64,000 nt of DNA from JAYFQE01 sp034927345. GTDB lineage: Bacteria > Bacillota > Clostridia > Saccharofermentanales > UBA5734. The stretch spans positions 1-64,000 of the forward strand of contig JAYFQE010000010.1 in assembly GCA_034927345.1 (NCBI GenBank). Reading direction: 5' to 3'. Within the stretch, counting starts at the first letter, position 1, and each line of letters starts with the position of its first letter. Shown in pieces: positions 16,403 to 24,894 of this stretch. Both the position numbers and the translations under genes were made by a program. Under the pieces are notes generated by a model. That model was not told where the DNA came from and made no database searches. It saw nothing but the letters and a program-made list of their open reading frames with translations.

Positions 16403-17550
16403 AGAAAAAAGTCCTGATTCTGTTGCTGGTTTTCTGTTTTCTGGCCACGACAATTCTGACAGGTTGTCAAAGCGCCGGCCAGAAAAAAACGCCGCTGGTT
16501 ATTTACAACTGGGGCGAGTATATCGCCGGTGAGGAAGACACCTATACCTTATACGGCAAGGATTATCCGATCAAGGATGTGATCGCCGAATTTGAAAAGG
16601 CTTATCCGCAATATGACGTCAATTACCAGACCTTTGATGATAACGAAAAGATGTATCCCAAGTTGGATAAAGAATCGTTCGACATCATTGTGCCGTCCGA
16701 TTATATGGTGGTCCGCCTGATCAAGGAAGGCATGCTTCAGCCGCTGGATATGAGCAAGATGCCGAATGTCGGCAAATATCTGGATACGCGTCTGAGCACG
16801 CTGCAATACGATTCCGACAAGAGTATCAGCGATCAGGTGGCGAATTATGCCGTGCCTTATATGTATTGTACGGTCGGCCTGATTTACAATCAGGACGTTT
16901 TAGGCAAGATCACCTCGAATAAGCCGCAGGATGTCTGGAAAATTCTTTTTGATGCCAAACAGGAGAGCAAGATCGGCATGTACAGCAGCATGCGCGAATC
17001 GATCGGCGTGGCGCTCAATTATCTGGGATACAGTTTAAACAGCATGGATGAAAAGCAACTGGAAGAAGCCAAACAACTCTTGATCGAACAGCGCAAAACG
17101 GTCAAGCCGCTCTTGGGCATCGATGAGTTGAAGGATAAGTATGTCAGCGGCGAATTGGTCGCCGGCGTCGCCTGGTCCGGCGATCATGCCGTTTGCCGGC
17201 AAAAGCTCGAGGATGGCGGCGAAGATCCCGAAACGCTGCAATATGTTCTGCCGGAAGGATCGAATCTGTCGGTCGACATGATGTGTATACCGAAAAACGC
17301 CGTCAATCCGACAGGCGCCATGGATTTTATCAATTTCATGTATCAGCCGGATATTGCCTTGATGAATGCCGTCTATGTCGGTTATTCCTCACCGAATACG
17401 GCTGTTATCGAAGCTTTGCCGCCGGAAATAACGAATAACAAGAGTTACTATCCGGATGCCGAAACGATAAAAACACTGGAAATCTATTATTCCAGCGATG
17501 AGATCGATTCTACTTATGACCGGATCTGGCAAACAATCTTAGCCAACTGA
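16399..17550 (+). CDS. potD: Polyamine-binding lipoprotein PotD
   Basis: Extracellular substrate-binding protein of the spermidine/putrescine importer, 383 aa. A lipoprotein signal ends in LTGC with the lipidated Cys at residue 23. The mature part begins with the family hallmark YNWGEYI and contains VPSDYMV and the SGDHAV region typical of PotD/PotF. It overlaps potC by ATGA and is the last gene of the operon. A strong hairpin follows at 17569-17603. Confidence 0.95.
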   Translation: MKKKVLILLLVFCFLATTILTGCQSAGQKKTPLVIYNWGEYIAGEEDTYTLYGKDYPIKDVIAEFEKAYPQYDVNYQTFDDNEKMYPKLDKESFDIIVPSDYMVVRLIKEGMLQPLDMSKMPNVGKYLDTRLSTLQYDSDKSISDQVANYAVPYMYCTVGLIYNQDVLGKITSNKPQDVWKILFDAKQESKIGMYSSMRESIGVALNYLGYSLNSMDEKQLEEAKQLLIEQRKTVKPLLGIDELKDKYVSGELVAGVAWSGDHAVCRQKLEDGGEDPETLQYVLPEGSNLSVDMMCIPKNAVNPTGAMDFINFMYQPDIALMNAVYVGYSSPNTAVIEALPPEITNNKSYYPDAETIKTLEIYYSSDEIDSTYDRIWQTILAN

Positions 17551-17568
17551 CTGTCCCGGCCATAGCAA

Positions 17569-17603
17569 CATCGGCGGCCCGTTTTATAAACGGACCGCCG
17601 ATG
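17569..17603. terminator. Hairpin between convergent potD and lon
   Basis: Stem CATCGGCGG-c-CCGTTT with AAACGG-a-CCGCCGATG, loop about 3-4 nt. It overlaps the last codons and stop of lon (minus strand). No long T-run follows on either strand, so termination would be inefficient or need help. Its position between convergent genes suggests a shared transcript end. Confidence 0.5.
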
Positions 17604-20028
17604 CGAATGCCTGATTGAAAACATCCTGCATCGTCGACACCAGAATCAGATTGACTTTACCTAGAACCGTCTGAGGAATCTCGGCGATATCCCGCTCGTT
17701 CTCGATAGGAACGAGAACCGTATCAATGCCGGCCCGATGGGCGGCTATAACTTTTTCCTTAAGGCCGCCGATCGGTAAAATGCGGCCGCGCAGGGTAATC
17801 TCGCCGGTCATCGCGACATTATGGCGGATAGGCCTGCCGCTCAAGGCGGAGGCCAGAGCGGTGGCCAGAGTTATGCCGGCGGAAGGGCCATCTTTGGGGG
17901 TAGCGCCTTCAGGAACATGGATGTGAATATCCTTGTCGGTGGCAAACTTGCTGTCTATGCCCAGATTGTCTGCCTGTGAACGGATATAGGTCACTGCAGC
18001 CCGCGCCGATTCTTTCATGACATCGCCCAGTTGTCCGGTCAGTTCGAGCTTGCCGGTGCCGGGCATTACGTTGACTTCTATCATTAAAGTATCGCCGCCC
18101 GCAGTTGTCCAGGCTAAGCCGGTCGCAACGCCGATTTGGTCCTGTTCCTGGGCTTTCTCATAGCGAAATTTCTTTTTGCCGATGATGTCTTCCAGTTTGT
18201 CCTCTGATATATGAATGCTCTTCTGCTGTTTCTCGGTTATCATGATTGCTGCCCGCCGGCAAACATGGGCCAGTTCACGTTCGAGCTGGCGAACGCCGGC
18301 TTCGCGCGTATACCAGCTGATTATGCCGCGCAGGGCTTCACGGGTCAGGGTAAGCTGCTTCTTCGTCAACGCATTTTGCTTGAGCTGATGCGGCAGGAGA
18401 TGGCGGACAGCGATTTCGATTTTCTCTTCTTCGGTATAGCCGGAGAGCATAACAATTTCCATTCTGTCCAGCAAAGCCTGCGGGATCGTCTCGGTGGTGT
18501 TTGCCGTTGTGACAAACAGCACATGCGACAGATCATAGGGAATCTCAAGATAATGATCCCGGAAACTATTGTTTTGTTCCGGATCCAGGACTTCGAGCAA
18601 GGCAGAAGACGGATCGCCCCGAAAATCGCTGCCCAATTTATCAATTTCATCAAGCAGGATCAGGGGATTATCCCGGCCGACCTGGCGGATCGCGTTAATG
18701 ATCCGCCCGGGCATGGCGCCGACATAGGTTCGGCGATGGCCGCGGATCTCCGCTTCATCACGGATACCGCCCAAAGACATACGCACATATTTGCGTCCGA
18801 GCGCCTGGGCCACCGAACGGGCGATCGATGTCTTGCCGACGCCCGGCGGGCCGACCAGACAGAGGATCGGCCCTTTAAAACTGGTGTCGCCGGTCTCCTG
18901 GCGCAGTTTCCGTACAGCCAGATACTCAAGAATCCGTTCCTTGACTTTTTCGAGGCCATAATGATCCCGATCGAGTATTTTTCTGGCTTGCGCGATATTC
19001 AGCCGTTCCTGATCCATCTTGCCCCAGGGCATTTCAAAAAGTAAATCCATGTAGCTGCGCAGAACGGCGCCTTCCGGATATCCGGCAGGCATACGGGCCA
19101 GGCGGGCGATATCCTTGGCAATCTTGCTTTTTAAATCATCCGGCAGATGCAGCTTGATCAGCTGTTTCATGTAGGCGTCCTGCTCCTGCTGCGAGCCTTC
19201 CTGTTCGCCCAATTCCGTCTGTATGGCCTTAATCTGCTCTCGCAGGTAATATTCTTTTTGATTTTTTTCAATGGTTGTGCGGACTTTTTCGCCGATTTCT
19301 TTTTCCAGTTCGGCGATATACTGCTCCCGGTCGATCAACATGATCAACTGGCGAATACGCTCTGATGTTTCTATGGATTCCAAAAGCTGCTGCTTTTCCT
19401 GGATATTGATGTTCAATTGTCCGGCAACCGCGTCGGCAGCTAATGAAGCATCCGTGATGTTGTTCAGGGCAATGATCGTTTCCGGTGAAACGCGATTGCT
19501 GCTGGCGGCATACTTTTCAAAGGCTTTCATCAACTGGCGCCGATGAGCTTCATTGATGGGGAAATCCTGTTCCGGGACTTCGGCCGGGTAATAACTGACA
19601 TCGACGCGGTAATAAGGATCATCAGCGTTAACGGCAACCAGGAACGCCCGATTGCGGCCTTCGACCAGTAATTTCATGGTCTCGCTGCCCGGCAGTTCCA
19701 GGATCTGACGGATGCGGGCAACACAGCCAAACGGATAAACTTCATCGGGAGCCGGCCAATCCTGGGTTACATCCTTCTGTGCCGTCAGGAAGACCATTTG
19801 ATTGCTTTCCATGGCAGCCTTGACCGCTAAACGGGATTTGTCACGGGCAACATCAAAAGTGAGACTGACACCGGGAAAGACAGCCAGTCCGCGTAGAGGA
19901 ATCATGGGTAAGGTAAGAATCAAGCTTTCAGTCTTTTTCGCGATCTGATCCTTCTTGGCAGATGCGGCCTTTTGACGGCGTTTACGGGGTTTATCCACAG
20001 CGGTATCGAGTTCTTGCTGTTCACTCAT
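17584..20028 (-). CDS. lon: ATP-dependent protease Lon (LonA)
   Basis: Cytoplasmic AAA+ serine protease that removes misfolded and regulatory proteins. The LON substrate-binding domain is at about 30-235, with a helical region after it. The AAA domain carries Walker A GPPGVGKTS and Walker B LILLDEIDK. The protease domain has the catalytic dyad Ser716 (PKDGPSAG) and Lys759 (LKEKVIAAH), 43 residues apart as in E. coli. The frame opens with an ATG at 20076, but a -10 box at 20084-20089 would start the mRNA almost on that codon. The ATG pair at 20031/20028 after AGGTG is therefore preferred (about 814 aa). The N-terminal tail is Lys/Arg-rich. Confidence 0.93.
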   Translation of the reverse strand: MSEQQELDTAVDKPRKRRQKAASAKKDQIAKKTESLILTLPMIPLRGLAVFPGVSLTFDVARDKSRLAVKAAMESNQMVFLTAQKDVTQDWPAPDEVYPFGCVARIRQILELPGSETMKLLVEGRNRAFLVAVNADDPYYRVDVSYYPAEVPEQDFPINEAHRRQLMKAFEKYAASSNRVSPETIIALNNITDASLAADAVAGQLNINIQEKQQLLESIETSERIRQLIMLIDREQYIAELEKEIGEKVRTTIEKNQKEYYLREQIKAIQTELGEQEGSQQEQDAYMKQLIKLHLPDDLKSKIAKDIARLARMPAGYPEGAVLRSYMDLLFEMPWGKMDQERLNIAQARKILDRDHYGLEKVKERILEYLAVRKLRQETGDTSFKGPILCLVGPPGVGKTSIARSVAQALGRKYVRMSLGGIRDEAEIRGHRRTYVGAMPGRIINAIRQVGRDNPLILLDEIDKLGSDFRGDPSSALLEVLDPEQNNSFRDHYLEIPYDLSHVLFVTTANTTETIPQALLDRMEIVMLSGYTEEEKIEIAVRHLLPHQLKQNALTKKQLTLTREALRGIISWYTREAGVRQLERELAHVCRRAAIMITEKQQKSIHISEDKLEDIIGKKKFRYEKAQEQDQIGVATGLAWTTAGGDTLMIEVNVMPGTGKLELTGQLGDVMKESARAAVTYIRSQADNLGIDSKFATDKDIHIHVPEGATPKDGPSAGITLATALASALSGRPIRHNVAMTGEITLRGRILPIGGLKEKVIAAHRAGIDTVLVPIENERDIAEIPQTVLGKVNLILVSTMQDVFNQAFASAVRL

Positions 20029-20083
20029 CATTTTCACCTGATGCCTTTTTTGATGTCGCAGAATTTTTCTGCTCATACGTTCT

Positions 20084-20092
20084 ATTATAACA
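20084..20092 (-). promoter_or_regulatory. Extended -10 promoter of lon
   Basis: TGTTATAAT on the minus strand, an extended -10 (TGnTATAAT) with no good -35. Transcription would begin near 20077, leaving a leader of about 48 nt to the ATG at 20028. No CIRCE or CtsR-type repeat was seen nearby. Confidence 0.55.
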
Positions 20093-20112
20093 TTCTCCCG
20101 GCTCTGAACGGT

Positions 20113-20150
20113 ATTAAAAGAGGTGCCCCGTTAAAGATCGGGGCACCTCC
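20113..20150 (-). terminator. Terminator of tuf
   Basis: A perfect 11-bp stem (GAGGTGCCCCG / CGGGGCACCTC, loop 8 nt) followed on the minus strand by TTTTAAT. It lies 24 bp downstream of the tuf stop and upstream of the lon promoter. Confidence 0.9.
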
Positions 20151-20173
20151 TTATAGATATGGATATAAACCAA

Positions 20174-21373
20174 TTACTCGATAATCGAGGAAATTGTGCC
20201 TGAACCAACGGTTTTGCCGCCTTCACGGATAGCAAACTTCAAACCTTGTTCCATGGCGATCGGGGTAATCAGCTTAACGGTAATCGTTACGTGATCGCCC
20301 GGCATGCACATTTCAACGCCGGCAGGCAACTCAGCAACACCGGTAACATCGGTGGTGCGGAAATAGAACTGCGGACGATATCCATTGAAGAAAGGTTTGT
20401 GACGGCCGCCTTCAGCCTGGGTCAAAACATAAACTTGACCGGTGAAGTGGGTATGCGGTTTAATGGTTCCCGGCTTGGCAATAACCTGGCCGCGCTCGAC
20501 TTCTTTGCGCTGAATGCCGCGGAGCAGGCAGCCGATATTATCGCCGGCCTGGGCCTGGTCAAGCAGTTTGCGGAACATTTCGACGCCCGTGATAACTGTG
20601 GCTTTCGGCTCATCGGCCAAGCCGACGATTTCCACCGGATCGCCAACCTTGACGACGCCACGCTCAACACGGCCGGTGGCAACGGTGCCGCGTCCGGTGA
20701 TGGTGAAGACGTCTTCAACCGGCATGGCAAAAGGCAGGTCGGTCGGGCGGGCAGGAGTCGGAATGTATGCGTCGACGGCATCCATCAATTCATGGATGCA
20801 TTTGTACTTCGGATCATTCGGGTCGGTGCTGGTGCACTCAAGCACTTCAAGAGCAGAACCCTGGATAACCGGAGCATTGTCGCCGTCGAAGCCATAGGTG
20901 TTCAGCAGTTCGCGGACTTCCATCTCGGTCAATTCGATCAATTCCGGATCGGCCATGTCGCATTTGTTCAGGAATACGACAATGGAAGGCACGCCAACCT
21001 GGCCGGCGAGCAAAATGTGTTCGCGGGTCTGAGGCATCGGGCCGTCAGCAGCAGATACAACCAGGATAGCGCCGTCCATCTGAGCGGCACCAGTGATCAT
21101 GTTTTTGATATAGTCGGCATGGCCTGGGCAGTCAACATGGGCATAGTGGCGAGCTTTGGTCTGATACTCGACATGCGCGGTGTTGATTGTGATACCACGA
21201 GCTCTTTCTTCCGGAGCCTTGTCAATATTGTCGTATGACGTATATTGCGCGGAACCTTCCATTGCCAAGACCTTCGTGATTGCAGCGGTAAGAGAAGTCT
21301 TGCCATGGTCAACGTGGCCGATGGTCCCGATGTTTACATGGGGCTTAGTTCTTTCGTATTTTGCCTTTGCCAT
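20174..21373 (-). CDS. tuf: Elongation factor Tu
   Basis: GTPase delivering aminoacyl-tRNA to the ribosome, 399 aa. G motifs: GHVDHGKT near residue 19, RGITINTAHVEY (switch I), DCPGHADY and NKCD. Domains 2 and 3 are complete and the length is standard. The ATG at 21373 has AAAGGAGG 10 nt upstream; the frame extends to 21406 without a better site. It has its own promoter at 21448-21475, 134 bp after fusA, so it can be expressed separately from the str operon. Confidence 0.98.
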   Translation of the reverse strand: MAKAKYERTKPHVNIGTIGHVDHGKTSLTAAITKVLAMEGSAQYTSYDNIDKAPEERARGITINTAHVEYQTKARHYAHVDCPGHADYIKNMITGAAQMDGAILVVSAADGPMPQTREHILLAGQVGVPSIVVFLNKCDMADPELIELTEMEVRELLNTYGFDGDNAPVIQGSALEVLECTSTDPNDPKYKCIHELMDAVDAYIPTPARPTDLPFAMPVEDVFTITGRGTVATGRVERGVVKVGDPVEIVGLADEPKATVITGVEMFRKLLDQAQAGDNIGCLLRGIQRKEVERGQVIAKPGTIKPHTHFTGQVYVLTQAEGGRHKPFFNGYRPQFYFRTTDVTGVAELPAGVEMCMPGDHVTITVKLITPIAMEQGLKFAIREGGKTVGSGTISSIIE

Positions 21374-21447
21374 TTGAGCGTATCCTCCTTTGTTCAGCAT
21401 TTGCATGCTGATTCTTTTCCATTATTGGCGTTTAGCCATTATAGAAC

Positions 21448-21475
21448 ATTGTACACTATTTGCCGGATTTGGCAA
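21448..21475 (-). promoter_or_regulatory. Promoter of tuf
   Basis: On the minus strand TTGCCA (21470-21475), a 16-nt spacer and TACAAT (21448-21453). A second TATAAT-like hexamer lies at 21438-21443. This sits in the fusA-tuf gap and would allow extra EF-Tu synthesis. Confidence 0.55.
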
Positions 21476-21507
21476 TCATTTCAGGCCTTTCCGGCGCTTG
21501 CAGCTTG

Positions 21508-23574
21508 TCATTTTTTCAGAATGGATTCCATCAGATTGCGGGGAACTTCTTCGAAATGATTGATCTGCATCACGAAAGTTCCGCGGCCCTGAGTGCGCGA
21601 ACGCAAAACGGTGGCATAGCCAAACATCTGCGACAGCGGAACCTTGGCGGTGATCGCCTTGACGCCCGAGCGGTCTTCCATGCCCTCAATCCGGCCGCGC
21701 CGGGCGCTTAAATCGCCCATGACGTCGCCCAGATAATCATCCGGCACGATAACATCCACACGCATGATCGGTTCCAGGAGAACCGGATCCGCTTTGCGGC
21801 AGCCATCTTTAAAGCCCATCGAACCGGCGATTTTAAAGGCCATTTCCGAAGAGTCGACTTCATGGAACGAACCGTCGACAACGGTCGCGCGAACGTCCAC
21901 GACCGGATACCCGCCTAAAACGCCATTGCCCATAGCTTCCTGAATGCCGGCGTCGATCGGGGCGATAAATTCCTTGGGAATAGCGCCGCCGATAACCTTG
22001 TTGACGAATTCATAACCGGTACCGGGTTCCAGAGGCTCCAGCTCCAGTACGCAATGACCATATTGGCCATGGCCGCCGGACTGACGAATGAATTTACCTT
22101 CGGCGCGGACCTTCTTACGGATGGTTTCCTTGTAGGCAACCTGGGGCGCGCCGACATTGGCTTCCACCTTAAATTCACGGAACAGGCGATCAACAATAAT
22201 ATCCAGATGCAGTTCGCCCATGCCGGCTATTAAAGTCTGACCGGTTTCCTGATCGGTATAAGTCCTGAAAGTCGGGTCTTCTTCCGCCAGTTTGGTCAGG
22301 GCGGCCATCATTTTTTCCTGACTAGCTTTAGATTTCGGTTCGATGGCCACTTGGATAACCGGTTCGGGGAATTCCATGGACTCGAGGATAATCGGATGGT
22401 CTTCATCGCACAGCGTATCGCCGGTTGTTGTGTCCTTAAGACCGACAGCCGCGGCAATATCGCCGGAATAGACCCTGTCAATATCCGCGCGGTGGTTGGC
22501 GTGCATCTGTAGAATGCGGCCAATACGCTCGCGTTTGTTTTTAACGGAGTTCATGACATATGATCCGGCATCCAGCGCTCCGGAATAAACCCGGAAAAAG
22601 CACAATTTACCGACAAACGGGTCGACCATGATCTTAAATGCCAACGCCGAAAACGGCGTGTTGTCATCGGAATGGCGAACTTCTTCCTCATCCGTCTCAG
22701 GATTGACGCCGGTGATCGGCGGTATATCCAAAGGCGACGGCAAGTAGTCGACAATCGCGTCCAGCATCATCTGGACGCCTTTATTTTTGTACGATGATCC
22801 GCAGCAAACCGGTGTTATATGGCAGGCGATTGTCGCGCGGCGCAGAGCGACCTTCAATTCCGGGATTGAGATTTCTTCTCCCTCAAGGAATTTCTGTGTC
22901 AGTTCGTCGTCGGTTTCGGCAATCGATTCCACCATCCGGTCACGCCAGGATTTCGCCGATGCCAACATTTCTTCAGGGATATCTTTTTCCTGAATGTCTT
23001 TGCCCATGTCATCGCCATATACTTCCGCCTTCATGGTCATCAGGTCGATTATTCCGGAGAAGGTTTCTTCTTTGCCGATGGGCAGTTGAATCGGCACGGC
23101 ATTGGTTCTGAGCCGTTGCTTCATCATATCCACGGCACGGTAAAAGTCGGCACCGAGAATATCCATTTTATTGACGTAAGCGATGCGGGGAACGCCGTAA
23201 TGATCGGCCTGCCGCCAGACAGTCTCTGTCTGGGGCTCAACGCCGCCCTTTGCGCAGAACAGCGTGACGGCGCCGTCCAAAACGCGCAGTGAACGTTCGA
23301 CCTCTACGGTAAAATCGACATGGCCCGGCGTATCGATGATATTGATGCGCTTGCCTTTCCATTGGGCGGTTGTCGCAGCGGAAGTAATGGTTATGCCCCG
23401 TTCCTGCTCCTGCTCCATCCAATCCATGGTTGCAGCGCCTTCATGGACTTCGCCGACTTTGTGGATTTTGCCTGTGTAAAACAAAATCCGTTCGGTTGTC
23501 GTCGTCTTTCCGGCGTCGATATGGGCCATAATGCCGATATTCCTCGTATTTTCTAGCGAGAATTCTCTAGGCAT
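21508..23574 (-). CDS. fusA: Elongation factor G
   Basis: Translocation GTPase, 688 aa, with G motifs AHIDAGKTTTTER, RGITI, DTPGHVDF and NKMD, followed by domains II-V (for example GQYGHCVLELEP in domain IV). Full length. The ATG at 23574 has GGGAGGAG 10 nt upstream. It follows rpsG by 21 bp in the str cluster. Confidence 0.98.
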   Translation of the reverse strand: MPREFSLENTRNIGIMAHIDAGKTTTTERILFYTGKIHKVGEVHEGAATMDWMEQEQERGITITSAATTAQWKGKRINIIDTPGHVDFTVEVERSLRVLDGAVTLFCAKGGVEPQTETVWRQADHYGVPRIAYVNKMDILGADFYRAVDMMKQRLRTNAVPIQLPIGKEETFSGIIDLMTMKAEVYGDDMGKDIQEKDIPEEMLASAKSWRDRMVESIAETDDELTQKFLEGEEISIPELKVALRRATIACHITPVCCGSSYKNKGVQMMLDAIVDYLPSPLDIPPITGVNPETDEEEVRHSDDNTPFSALAFKIMVDPFVGKLCFFRVYSGALDAGSYVMNSVKNKRERIGRILQMHANHRADIDRVYSGDIAAAVGLKDTTTGDTLCDEDHPIILESMEFPEPVIQVAIEPKSKASQEKMMAALTKLAEEDPTFRTYTDQETGQTLIAGMGELHLDIIVDRLFREFKVEANVGAPQVAYKETIRKKVRAEGKFIRQSGGHGQYGHCVLELEPLEPGTGYEFVNKVIGGAIPKEFIAPIDAGIQEAMGNGVLGGYPVVDVRATVVDGSFHEVDSSEMAFKIAGSMGFKDGCRKADPVLLEPIMRVDVIVPDDYLGDVMGDLSARRGRIEGMEDRSGVKAITAKVPLSQMFGYATVLRSRTQGRGTFVMQINHFEEVPRNLMESILKK

Positions 23575-23595
23575 CCAGTAAAGCTCCTCCCTGAA

Positions 23596-24066
23596 TTACC
23601 ATCTGTAATGAGCGAACGCACGGTTGGCGTCCGCCATACGGTGTACATCTTCTTTTTTCTTGAATGCTCCGCCGGTGCTGTTAAAAGCATCGACAATCTC
23701 AAAAGCGAGGCGTTCGCACATGGTGCGTTCGCTGCGGCTTCTGGCGGTCGCAACCAACCAGCGGAGTCCAAGGGTCTGCCGTCTCTCCGGCCGTACTTCA
23801 ATCGGGACCTGATAGTTTGCGCCGCCTACGCGCCGGGCTTTTACCTCCAGCATAGGCATGATGTTCTCCAGGGCTTTGCTGAAAACTTCCAGAGGATCCT
23901 GACTGGTACGCTCCTTGACAATATCAAAGGCGCCATAACAAATTTTCTGTGCTACGCCCTTTTTCCCGTCCAGCATAATGTTGTTGACCAGTTTGGTCAC
24001 GCGAACATCATGATAGATTGGATCAGGAAGTACTTCTCTTGTTGGGACATGGCCTTTTCTTGGCAC
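23596..24066 (-). CDS. rpsG: 30S ribosomal protein S7
   Basis: 16S rRNA-binding primary assembly protein of the small-subunit head, 156 aa, the standard length. The conserved MPRKGHVP start, EVRPERRQTLGLRWLV and the C-terminal MADANRAFAHYRW are all present. The start is a GTG preceded by GAGGAGGG. It sits between rpsL (148 bp upstream) and fusA. Confidence 0.98.
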   Translation of the reverse strand: MPRKGHVPTREVLPDPIYHDVRVTKLVNNIMLDGKKGVAQKICYGAFDIVKERTSQDPLEVFSKALENIMPMLEVKARRVGGANYQVPIEVRPERRQTLGLRWLVATARSRSERTMCERLAFEIVDAFNSTGGAFKKKEDVHRMADANRAFAHYRW

Positions 24067-24214
24067 TTGTCTTCCCTCCTCTCATGATAATGCGGGCTCG
24101 TGCCCGATACCATAGGTACTCACGATTTGGACCGTGTTTGTGCAGCTCATGCCATATCCACTTCCGTGTATGATGACAGTGTACTGATCACGCTATAGTC
24201 CAACCTGGCAGCTC

Positions 24215-24643
24215 CTATTTCTTAACTTTGGCTGCCTTGGGTCTCTTGGCGCCATACTTGGAGCGGCCTTGCAGCCGGTTGGCGACACCAGCCGTATCCA
24301 GGGTACCCCGGATAATGTGGTAACGCACACCAGGCAGATCCTTAACCCTGCCGCCTTTGATCAAGACGACCGAGTGCTCCTGCAGGTTGTGTCCGATTCC
24401 CGGAATGTAGGCTGTAACCTCAATCTGGTTTGTCAGACGAACCCTGGCGACTTTCCGCAGCGCTGAATTCGGCTTCTTCGGCGTTATTGTTTTAACAACC
24501 GTGCACACGCCGCGTTTCTGCGGTGAGGATAAATCAATCTCACGCTTTTTCAGCGTGTTCATACCCGATTGCAGAGCAGGTGAAGAAGACTTATAGCTCT
24601 TGGAAGATCTTCCCGTTTTAACCAATTGGTTGAACGTAGGCAT
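24215..24643 (-). CDS. rpsL: 30S ribosomal protein S12
   Basis: Decoding-centre ribosomal protein, 142 aa. Conserved stretches include PTFNQLV, TTPKKPNSALRK-like (ITPKKPNSALRK), GHNLQEHSVVLIKGGRVKDLPGV-type loop and the basic C-terminus. The streptomycin-site lysines in PKKPNS and in the region KDLPGVRYH look wild type. The ATG at 24643 has a perfect AGAAAGGAGGTG 5 nt upstream. It is the first gene of the str cluster, with no rpoBC upstream in this window. Confidence 0.98.
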   Translation of the reverse strand: MPTFNQLVKTGRSSKSYKSSSPALQSGMNTLKKREIDLSSPQKRGVCTVVKTITPKKPNSALRKVARVRLTNQIEVTAYIPGIGHNLQEHSVVLIKGGRVKDLPGVRYHIIRGTLDTAGVANRLQGRSKYGAKRPKAAKVKK

Positions 24644-24714
24644 CAATACACCTCCTTTCTTGATTATGCCGTCTTTTCAGGCGTTCTCCGGCTGTTTACC
24701 AAACCTTTGACCAC

Positions 24715-24738
24715 ATAAAAAGACCCCCTGTGGGGTTT
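24715..24738 (-). terminator. Hairpin with U-run upstream of rpsL
   Basis: A short stem ACCCC/GGGGT (CCTGTG region as loop) followed on the minus strand by TCTTTTT. It can end the transcript of the acyltransferase gene upstream. Because a promoter candidate at 24749-24777 would start RNA only a few bases before it, it could also act as an attenuator at the 5' end of the str mRNA. Confidence 0.6.
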
Positions 24739-24748
24739 CAGGCAATTT

Positions 24749-24777
24749 AGTATATCACCGATCTTTCGAAAAGTAAA
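24749..24777 (-). promoter_or_regulatory. Candidate str-operon promoter
   Basis: Minus strand: TTTACT (24772-24777), a 17-nt spacer and TATACT (24749-24754). The predicted start near 24742 gives a leader of about 100 nt to rpsL that begins with the hairpin at 24715-24738. Confidence 0.4.
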
Positions 24778-24894
24778 ATATAATTTTACTTCTTAAATCC
24801 CTTCTTAAATGCCAAGTCAAACGCCGCTTGATAAATGGGGACGACGCGTTTAGTCCGGCACAGGCATAAAGTAAAATGGCAAATCATGACGCCG

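Noticed and set aside
20246..21238. A 330-codon open frame opposite tuf
   Set aside because: Antisense to EF-Tu, arising from codon bias in a highly conserved gene; no start signal.
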